In this document: positions 1-8,300 of the stretch, in pieces
Layout: the number at the start of each line of letters is the position of its first letter
Numbering within the stretch: the first letter of the stretch is position 1
Assembly: GCA_037127255.1 (NCBI GenBank)
Contig: JBANSL010000017.1
Location: 67,067,857-67,131,856 of the forward strand
Direction of reading: 5' to 3'
DNA length: 64,000 bases
DNA from: Persicaria tinctoria
Taxonomy: Eukaryota > Streptophyta > Magnoliopsida > Caryophyllales > Polygonaceae
Translations under genes and position numbers: made by a program
The notes under the pieces: generated by a model
Told to the model about the DNA's origin: nothing
Databases searched by the model: none
The model's input: the letters and a program-made list of their open reading frames with translations, nothing else

Positions 1-1610
1 TTCTCATGATATAAAAACACGCATCAATTGATTAACCAACATTGTATTTGAAAATTGATATGACCATTCTCTTATATTACTAAGTTAGATGAAATTATAT
101 GGTTGAAATTTTACTACTCCGTATATTACTAAGTTAATCTAATTACATGTTTGAAAATTATTTTATAATACAACTCATGACCCTCCTCTTATACAAATCA
201 ATGTATAGTAATATATATAATATGCATATCAAGTATTATTATGTTGCGCGTGCCCACGGGCTTCCCGCATCTACAATATCAAGCGAGTTTGAACGTGAAC
301 TCTAGACCATGAAGCGGGCTCAACCCGGCCCGCACCCGCACCGTCAGGACATTTTAATTTTAAATTTCTGCAATTATAATCTTAAATATAATTTTTCTTT
401 TTTGACTGGCGAGTGGCGACCCTTTGCGTAGGGTCATCCAAGCGATCTGTTGATGGCTTCAAGATCGCTTTTTCGATCTACTTCCTGCCCACTGTAAAAA
501 AAAAATCATTAAATTCAGATAAAGTTTAAACAATTCCTTATTTAATTAAAAACAACTTAAGGTAATTTTTAAGGAAAATTAATAGATTTTTATAAAGAAA
601 TTCTAAACAATTGAGTAAATATTTTTCCAATTATGTGTGTGTGAGTGCATGGTAGTTAGCTTGGAAATTTAATTATTATAAAAATATTATAAATAAATTA
701 ATTAGATTTATTAATAAAAATAAATTAAGTAGATTGTTTTACACATATTATTAGGTATTTAGCTTATAAATAAATTATTCTAAACAATATAATAAATAAA
801 TAAATTAGATTTATTAATTTAAAAATACATAAGATACAATTATTTAATTCAATAAATAATTAAGGTGAAATAATTATTTAAAGTAGAGAATCTATACAAA
901 AAATCAAAGCTTCTTAATTTTAGTAGTAATTAATTGTAACTAAATCAACTATTTTTAATAAAAGATTAAATAGAAATTAATAAAAAGCTACCATAATGAG
1001 ATAAATACGTAATTTATTTTAACAATATATAAATAGATAATTTATTTATTGATTTAAACTAATTTTCAAAACACTCCCTAACAATAAATTATTGTTTGGT
1101 AGTGTTTTGAAAATTATTATTTTTTTAAAAATAAATATTTAACCGCCATTTATATTGAAAATAAAAATCGTGTATCAAATAACCATTAAATAAGAAGATT
1201 CTATTTTTCGTAAATATATATATATATATATATCATAAACATTAAATTTTAGGGGAAACGAAGTTATGTATATTGGAAATGAAGTCATATACATTGAATT
1301 TTGTTAGAGCGATGACTCAATTTGAAGTTTTATGGAAAATTCACCATGTGGATCTCAAACATCTGCAAACATGTAAGGGCAAATAAAATTCAATTAAAAA
1401 AGTAAAAATTTGTTTGTTAGAAAAATACGGTAACAATGCCAAAACAAACATGTAAAACAAAATACATTAATTGAAAAATAATTAATTAAGCATTAATTAA
1501 TTTAAATTTAAATTGAAGGTGGGTCCAGGTTTAATATGAAATCGCCACGTAAGCCTACAGTGAAGGAGAGTGTGCCACGTGGCTTGAGAAGCATTTGCTT
1601 TAGTATTATA
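1..1610. other. AT-rich intergenic DNA, no gene seen
   Basis: I see no convincing coding sequence here. The stretch is very AT-rich with short poly-A/T runs. A nearly perfect palindrome lies at about 1061-1116 and a short (TA)n run at about 1210-1233. The last 60-70 bases (about 1545-1610), read on the minus strand, resemble the subterminal part of the Helitrons elsewhere in the window (TATAATACTAAA followed by a TGCTTCTC block and a GCCACGTGGC palindrome). They probably belong to the outer Helitron of the neighbouring nested pair, whose 3' end I could not find. Confidence 0.6.
1061..1116. repeat. Near-perfect palindrome
   Basis: The arm AATTTTCAAAACACT is followed by CCCT and AACAATAA, then the inverse TTATTGTT, TGGT and AGTGTTTTGAAAATT. 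Only the 4-base CCCT/TGGT segments fail to mirror. This could be a tiny foldback element or two abutting inverted repeat ends. Confidence 0.7.
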
Positions 1611-2384
1611 CTAGTGTAGACCCCGTCCGGTGTACGGAGAATGCGTTAATCTAAATATAAATTATTTTTTCCTTCAAAAAATAATATAAATATAAGTAAA
1701 ATTAGTTCGAAAGGTTATATATAATCTAAATATCTTTTAATTAGATTCTCTCAAAATATAAATAAAATTCACATTTATAAGGTACTAAGTAAAAGTTTTT
1801 TTTTTCTTCTACTCTATGGTTAATTAAATCTCATGTAATTTAATTAGATAGTTGATTTTTAAAAAATATTTTAATATTCTTTTGTATTAAATATGTAGTA
1901 TGTATTTATTACATTAGCTTACTAAAATATCTATGTACGGATGGATTGTGATTTGTGACTACACATATGGCTATATAATATTTTAATTATTTATTTTGGC
2001 CTCAAAAATAATATAGATAGTTATAAAATAACAATTATTAAAAGATTGATTTTGATATAAATAATTCTTTCCACCAAAAAATAATCTAAATATAAATAAA
2101 ATAACACCTATCAAATATTACATATTTATCCATTAATATTTTTGGTAAGTATGACTATGAAAATTAGTTATTATTATTATTATTACTACTACGTTTAATT
2201 ATATTGATATAGTTTTTTCCTTATATAATATTTACTCTTTTATAAGATATTTTTATTAGATTTCCTTTTTGATGGGAGAAAGCTCTGCGAGATGCACTCA
2301 CGTGCCGCCACGTATGCAAAAGCACTCACGCGCCGCCACGTAGGCACCAATGCATCGGTTTTAGTACATGTATATAGATATAGA
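1611..2384 (-). mobile_element. Non-autonomous Helitron (inner copy of a nested pair)
   Basis: Read on the minus strand, the element begins with TC after an A at 2385/2384. It continues through ATGTACTAAAACCGATGCA and ends at 1614-1611 with CTAG. About 10 bases before the end is a small GC-rich hairpin with CCGT/ACGG arms. The base following CTAG on the minus strand is T, the expected A^T Helitron insertion site. Near the 5' end there is an imperfect direct duplication of a block with CACTCACG and GCCGCCACGTA (about 2294-2345). No Rep/helicase ORF is visible, so it is non-autonomous. The 5' boundary is uncertain by some 10 bases because several TC dinucleotides follow an A. Confidence 0.72.
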
Positions 2385-2397
2385 TTAGATATATAGA
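2385..2397 (-). mobile_element. Short 5' remnant of an outer Helitron
   Basis: On the minus strand, TCTATATATCTAA lies directly before the inner Helitron. The TATAATACTAAAGC block resumes directly after its CTAG end, at 1610. Joined, they would make a normal Helitron 5' start, so the inner Helitron seems to have inserted about 13 bp inside another Helitron. The 3' end of the outer element was not found. Confidence 0.5.
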
Positions 2398-2919
2398 TAG
2401 ATTATAAATATAAATACTTTTTTAGTGTAATATAAATATTAAAAATACTTGTGTTTAACATGAATTTAAAATTAAATATTATAAAAATTATGTTAGTTTA
2501 ATTCAAACTGTTACGTACAATTGATAATTGTATATTTTAATTTTAATATAATTGAAGGACAATTTAAAAAGTATTTTATTTAAAATTTGCATTATATTAT
2601 ATACATTGTAAATTTTGCTAATCAAATACTTTAAAAGTGTTTACGTTTATAAACATAATCAATTGGGAGTATAGAATGACATGTAGTGATCAATAGATTA
2701 TAAGTTCGAATCCCCTCTCCCCTATTATAATGATCTAAGTGTCTATATATGGAAAAAAAAATATACGTGGATTTATAAATTGTCATTCTGTTAAATATCA
2801 ACTAATTTATCGTTTGAACTTTGAAACTTATCAGTCCTACTTAACTTCATATTTGTCATATTTTTTTTTTCAAAAAGGTGATTTAAAATATGCATATTTG
2901 AATCGACATCAAAGGGTTT
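2398..2919. other. AT-rich spacer with a possible SINE fragment
   Basis: No gene is seen. At about 2675-2730 a segment with AGTTCGAATCCCC looks like the B box of a tRNA-derived SINE on the plus strand, but neither a clear A box nor a tail is present. Confidence 0.4.
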
Positions 2920-3158
2920 TACTTTTCTCTTTGCACTCTCCCACGCTCTTGGCACTCGTGGCGCATCTTGGCTCTCGTTCCACTGCTTTGCTGGTTGACG
3001 TCTTGTATGGGTTGGCCGGTTGGGTTGGGTGTTTTCTTTCCTCTTTGATGTTTTGTGTTATTGTACTCTTTGTGTTGATGGTTTTCCGTCTGTCGACTTG
3101 TTCGGCCATCGATTTTCGGGTTTGTCTGAACTTGAATTCTTACCTGATAAAAAAAAAC
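2920..3158 (+). mobile_element. 5'-truncated non-LTR retroelement 3' end
   Basis: This contains the motif GGCACTCGTGGCGCATCTTG and ends in CTGAACTTGAATTCTTACC plus an A-rich tail. The same sequence recurs at 13360-13857 (plus) and 36669-36965 (minus), and related 3' ends occur near 13242, 37050 and 34170. A shared, A-tailed 3' end with variable 5' truncation is the signature of a LINE-type family. No reverse transcriptase is present in this piece; frames crossing it are open by chance. Confidence 0.55.
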
Positions 3159-3198
3159 ACCATATCATGTCCTTACTAGTTACTCCGGTACTCCCTTA

Positions 3199-3920
3199 GG
3201 GGCCGTTTGGTATTCATATACGGAGCCATTTGGTATTGATATACGTATATCAGGTATGAGTATCGGCATCACCCATATCCATATGTATGTTTGGTAAATG
3301 GGTATATCAAAATTTGGATATCAAAAGTGATATCTATGTATACCTATTCCTTCTATTTTGGCCATTTTCCATATCTCCAAAATTTGGGGGATATCATATT
3401 TCTTTTTTTTCAACGCTTCATCTCTTTCCCATTCTCCTCCATCTGCTGCCTGGAAGGCCTCCTTTTCTTCCTTGCTTCCAAATCTGTTCTTCATCGTTCC
3501 CGTTGATTGGCAATTGAATGAGGGATACCTAGACAAATTATGTGACCAGATCTCCGATGCAGTTCTGGATGCTTGCCTTGCCCAGGACCTCGAGAGCAAG
3601 GTTGCTTGCGAAACGTGCACCAAGACTAACATCCACGCCACCATCTGCAATGGAGATGACGCCAGTAGCCCATTGAACTAACTGGGAGGGTGGCTAGAAC
3701 TTGAGTGTAAGTTCTTTGGCTTATTCCTGGTAGCGTTTTGAGAGAGAGATGAGATTGGGATGGTATATGTAAAATTTGATATCGATATGTGATATACTGA
3801 CCTACCAAATGGGATATCAGATATCGGATATCAGATTTGATACCCATATATTTGATATTGATATCTAATTTCCATACCCGTATTTGATATGATATACATA
3901 TATGGATACCAAACGAGCCC
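3199..3920. mobile_element. Tourist/Harbinger-like element carrying a host gene fragment
   Basis: The left end GGGGCCGTTTGGTATTCATA and the right end (inverse GGGCTCGTTTGGTATCCATA) form terminal inverted repeats. They are flanked by TTA (3196-3198 and 3921-3923), a 3-bp target duplication typical of PIF/Harbinger and Tourist elements. Subterminal regions are rich in ATATC/GATAT repeats. The 722-bp interior includes a non-transposon coding fragment (3517-3630). No transposase is visible. Confidence 0.75.
3517..3630 (+). pseudogene. Captured S-adenosylmethionine synthetase fragment
   Basis: The frame reads [38 protein letters not shown]. This is the N-terminal signature of plant S-adenosylmethionine synthetase (methionine adenosyltransferase), where the family has GHPDK then CDQ(I/V)SDA and CETCTKTN. 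About 38 residues match out of a family length near 390. Similarity stops abruptly at both ends. The family's conserved active-site His in GHPDK is Tyr here and the following Pro is Leu, so the piece cannot be functional. It lies wholly inside the TTA-flanked element, so I infer transduplication of an exon piece rather than a decayed resident gene. Confidence 0.85.
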
Positions 3921-3923
3921 TTA

Positions 3924-4220
3924 ATAAATAATTAAATAAATAAAGTTATCATTTTGAGTTCAACAAATCCTATTAAGAAAGAATAAAATGTATTTTCATA
4001 CATTTATGCAAAAGTTTCAATATATGCAATCATCAATAATTAATAAAATAAAATAAACATATATCATTCTACCCCAAAAAAATACGGTCTAAAAAAAGAT
4101 ATAAAAATACAAACCGCAGAAAACCGCCCCTTAAATAGGGGATATTGCTTAAAACTACCCCTTAAATTCAATATTGCAAAAAACCACCAAAAGGTACATA
4201 ACGGCTTTAGACAAGATTAG
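3924..4220. other. AT-rich spacer leading into a repeat-bounded element
   Basis: No gene is seen. The end of this stretch has a CCCCTTAAAT(T/A) motif twice and a CCAAAAGGTA motif that recurs near 5128-5140, just outside the right inverted arm of the next element. Confidence 0.4.
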
Positions 4221-5111
4221 AAAACGACTATTGTCAATACAATTTTAATTAAATTGTACATAAGTCCTTTTCATTTTTATCTAACAAATTGCAATTGATA
4301 GGACGAAATTCTCTAAGTGATGGACAGAAAACGAATTAGGATTTTGACGAAATTCAACTCCGGAATTTGATCGAGGAAGAGGAATCAACCAATACAGATC
4401 CTAATCATCCGATCCACCTTAGCTACCTCACTCCACTTCCAACAATGGCGGACGGATACCAACTCGATCTCGATCCTCTCCCTCCTCGTCCTACTCCTCC
4501 CCATCTCTCTCCTCGTCCTCCTCTACTTCATTGTCCGGCCCCGCCCAGTCAAGATCCCCATCAAAAGCCGCAACGGCGCAACATCTTCATCATCGAGGGA
4601 TCCAGCGACATCGACCTCTCCCTTGACCACCGCGCCGCCTTTGAGGGCGCTAGAGTCTCCATCCTCGCTTGCAGCCAGTCCATCCGTGTCGCCGCCTTTG
4701 AGGGCGCCAGTCTCCATTCTCGCTCGTAGCCAGTCCATCCGCGTCGATCTAGGGGAACAAAGATTCGATGCTTCGGTTGCCCGACATCAACCAATTCATC
4801 GCCTTCAATGCTTCAGCTGCCCAACATCAACCCATCACCGCCTTTGATGCTTAGGGTAAATTGATTGAAGGGTTCGATTAATAGCAAATTGCTTGAAGGG
4901 TTCAATTTGTTGATGAATTGATTGTAGGGTTCGATTAATCACAAATTGATTGAAGGGTTCAATTTATTCACAAATTCAAAAGTGTATGAATTTAGGGTAA
5001 ATTGATTCGCAAAGGATAGATCGGAGTTTTGGGTCTATTTTACTATTTGTTTGAAAAAAATGAGAACGACGTGTGTGCAATAGATGAAATTGTATTGACA
5101 ATAGTCGTTTT
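4221..5111. mobile_element. Inverted-repeat-bounded element with captured gene fragment
   Basis: A 25-base arm at 4221-4245 (AAAACGACTATTGTCAATAC followed by AATTT) is perfectly inverted at 5087-5111. The core holds a coding fragment (4445-4672), a 57-bp tandem duplication (units starting at 4634 and 4691), and a small array of a GGGTTCGATTAAT / AAATTGATTGAA motif between about 4850 and 4980. The true outer ends and target duplication were not resolved. Similar CCAAAAGGTA motifs in direct orientation outside both arms suggest the element may extend further. A MULE-type gene-capturing element would fit, but this is inference. Confidence 0.5.
4445..4672 (+). pseudogene. Captured 3-ketodihydrosphingosine reductase (TSC10-like) fragment
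   Basis: Two frames together give the N-terminus of a plant 3-ketodihydrosphingosine reductase, an ER short-chain dehydrogenase of sphingolipid synthesis. First comes a leucine-rich membrane segment ending in VRPRPVKIPIKSRN (about 4469-4576). Then, after a frameshift, NIFIIEGSSDIDLSLDHRAA and FEGARVSILA follow (4580-4672). The family has a TGGSSGIG nucleotide-binding motif at this position. Here it reads IEGSSDID, so the glycine motif is destroyed. The fragment covers only the first 80 or so residues of a family about 325 residues long. It is a broken copy inside a repeat-bounded element. Confidence 0.75.
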
Positions 5112-5381
5112 GAAATATTGTTTAAAACCTCACTCCAAAAGGTATTACCGGTGGATTTCCTTCCCCCACGAAGGACTCCATGCACCTAAACGGCTAGGCC
5201 CAAAAGCCCAAATCCCGTTTTACCGGGAAAAATAATTTGTGGGCCCACCGTTATCTATTGGTCTAAACTCACACAGAACAACACCATCACCACTAGTTCA
5301 CCGCCACCACTGCCAAACCTCTCTCCGACCGCCGAACTCGGTGGCGCTGTTTCTCTCTCATCGCACCCCACCTAATCCACC

Positions 5382-8300
5382 ATGTCCATTTCTCTCTCCT
5401 CTGCAACCTCTCCCCATCTCTCTCTCCCTTCTTCCCCCCTCCATCCCCATGCGCGCCTTAGCTTCCTCCCCCCTCCCATGTCTATCCTACGCCGCCTCTC
5501 CTACTCTTCCTCCCCCCTCCACCACCACCGCCGGCGCCGGCGCCTCCTCTCCATTGTCGCCTCGGCCGTGCGGCAGGATACGGCCGCCTGGACTCAGGCT
5601 CCTCTCTCCGTCATCGAGCCCGCCGCTGACTCCCTCTTCCACATCGCTATTGATGTCTCCGCCGCCCCTGACCTGGCGTCGTCCCACACGCGCCCCGGCC
5701 AGTACCTCCAGCTCCGTATCCCCGACGCCGAGAAGCCGTCGTTCCTGGCCATCGCGTCGCCGCCTTCGCACGCTGCTGCGAGGGGGGAGTTTGAGTTTCT
5801 CGTGAAGAGCGTCGCTGGCTCCACCGCGGAGCTCCTCTGCGGGCTTAAGAAAGGGGCTGTGGTGGAGCTGAGCGCCGTTATGGGGAACGGATTCGATGTT
5901 GATCGGATTTCTCCGCCTGAGGAGTTTCATACGGTTTTGATCTTCGCCACTGGATCGGGAATTAGGTTAGCCTCTTCCATTTCTATCTCACATTTGCGAT
6001 TTGCTCAATTGGACTGTCACAAGGTTATTGCTCTCAAATTAGGGAAGAACATACCAGTAGAAAATAATTTGTCTGAAAATCCAGTTTGATCAATTCGCCA
6101 TCTCAGATTCTAGTTTCTACTAGCTGATGATTCAATTCGCTTTGTTAACTCGTCATGTACCTGTAAAACTAATTTCATCCTGAAGAACTTGTCTATATGT
6201 GAATACTGAGGGGATACGTTGAGCTGTAGTTATGTTCTCATATATCATATATGTACAGATTGCTTCCACTGTTTGGGGAGCAACATTCTCTTTCAAATGG
6301 AAAAGTTTTGCTTATGGATTCTTCTGGATTATGCAATTAGGTACTTAGTATTTAGTGATCTTAAGTAGGTGTTTTTAATTCAGGTAAATGTGTAATAATC
6401 ATGTATGCTCCTAGAAACTAAATTTCAGCTATCTTACTATCTTAGTATTAGTTAGCAAACTTTCTAAACCATGTCAACCTCGTGAAGTTTCTGTGTTCTT
6501 GCTGGTTTTGTTAGAGTTTCTGTTGGCTGCTTTTATTAGAATTTCTTTCCTGTTTAGATCTTTGATCATTCTTCTAGATCTTCGCTTCCTGAAGGGAAGG
6601 TACAAAAGATAGGGTGTTTTATTGTACAATTTGCCTTGCTCTTTCTCCCTCCTAAGTTCTATGAGTTGCTAAAATTACCATGACCTGAAGCTCTCACGTT
6701 ACAGCCATCAGCATCATTGTAGTATGCTATGTGGTACCAAATTACCATACTACCAACTCACTGCCTCCTATATGTTCGCTTTCTGTATGCAAGTTACTGC
6801 AAACCATATTCTTTTGCTTGTATCAATTGGATTTCAGGATTGAGAAGTGTTTTCTATCCAAGTTTATTGAAAAGAATTACAATAAACGTTTAATCCTGCA
6901 TGATCTTTAACTTAAACTTCAAATTGTTTTCAGAGAATTCTGGAGACATTCTTACTGATATGTGGATTGGTTTTGTGGCTGTTTCTAGTGGGGTTATAAC
7001 AAATGATTGCATTAGAGTAGCTGAACATCAACATGCCTGTTGCATGCCTCTGAAACGAGTTATTCTATGTTACTAAAATTACTTCTATTTACCCCATACT
7101 GATATGTGGATCGGTTTTCTGACTGTTTTGAAAAGGTTACTAAAATTTAAAAACAGTTGAAATTGAATTTTTTTGTAAAATAAAGGTTGAAAGATTATGG
7201 AATAATATAAACTTCGCATGTGACGAAAAAGAGTTTATTTGTAAAAAGTGAAGTTTATTTGGTTGTTATTAGGGGTATTATGGTAATTTCATACAAAATA
7301 AACCAAATAAACTCTTTTTTTTTTGATCCTTTCCAGTTCAAGTGGGCTTAGCCCACTCTACATCTGGATCGGGTTACTGTAGACCCATTTAAGGGGTTGA
7401 CCCTCCCACTCACAAGCGTCTCCATGTTTCCACGGGGATTCGAACTTCGAACCTCGAGGCATGGGATGTAGTCCCATAACCACTACACCAACTTGTGATT
7501 GGTATAAACCAAATAAACTCTAAAAAGCTTCAAAATATAGCTTTTTTTTAAGCTAAAATTTCAATCAAAAACAATTTTTTAAATTGCCCCATACCAAGTT
7601 AATTTTTAAACATTGTGTTTTTAGTAGTTTAAAAACTACTTCTATTTACCCCATACACATGTTTCTTGAAAATTTGAATTCCTATACTTTTCACTTTTTC
7701 TTTGCCTGCTGCTATTGCTAATCCAAACATAACATCAACATGCTTCCTCATGATTTGGAATGAAGTGCTAAATAATAATCTGTGTCCTACCATGTTTTTA
7801 TGTTTCATGTATCTTCTGTTATAATCTTAGCGGTGATATTACACCATTTGCTATAGACTGCGGGTTTTTCCTTCACTTGTGTAAAAATTTCATATCCCGT
7901 GTTTTTCTGCACATTGAGCTCTAGTTATGGCCTAGTATGTGTACACATTGCTGATAGCTTCCAGGCTTTGGGGACAAAGAGTCTCATTCAAATGGAAAAG
8001 TTTTGCTTTTTATATAGATCACTATGGATTCTTCTGGATTATGCAAATAGGTGCTGAAGTGTTTTGTGATATTGAATAGATGATTTTAATTCAAGTAGAA
8101 GTGTAGATACGTAATACTCCTAGATGCGCTTAGAAACTAGAAATCAGCTACCTTACTATAAGCTCTAAACTTTCTGAATCCCTGGCTCATGAAGTTTCTG
8201 TATTCTTGTTGGTTTTGTTAGAATTTCTGTTGGCTGCTTTTGTTCTGAGTTGATCTTCAATTTTTAGTAGTGTGCTTTTATTAGAATGTCTTTGCTATCT

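Larger units (their letters stand above)
6215..7910. repeat. Intron-1 tandem duplication, copy A
   Basis: This copy starts near GTTGAGCTGTAGTTATG and abuts copy B at 7910/7911. Shared blocks in the same order include CAAATGGAAAAGTTTTGCTT, GGATTCTTCTGGATTATGCA, the CCTGTTGCATGC-type block and the TAGCGGTGATATTA block. Relative to copy B it has an extra insertion of nearly 600 bp (about 7072-7656) that includes a SINE. It lacks the hAT MITE present in copy B. Confidence 0.8.

Noticed and set aside
301..340. CTAG with a nearby GCGGGC/GCCCGC hairpin as the 3' end of the outer minus-strand Helitron
   Set aside because: The base after CTAG on that strand is A, not T, and the hairpin is unlike those of the other Helitrons.
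2921..3179. Open frame reading as a Leu/Phe-rich small membrane protein
   Set aside because: The sequence is a repeated non-LTR retroelement tail with two other copies in the window.
5239..5805. 188-codon frame rich in Pro/Ser overlapping exon 1 of the oxidoreductase
   Set aside because: Frame-shifted shadow of GC-rich transit-peptide coding sequence; the frame at 5382 matches the protein family and splices correctly.
7440..7500. Possible tRNA gene
   Set aside because: A- and B-box-like sequences are present but within a poly-A-tailed element with an 18-bp target duplication, so it is a SINE. The same holds at 33780-33838 and 34085-34149.
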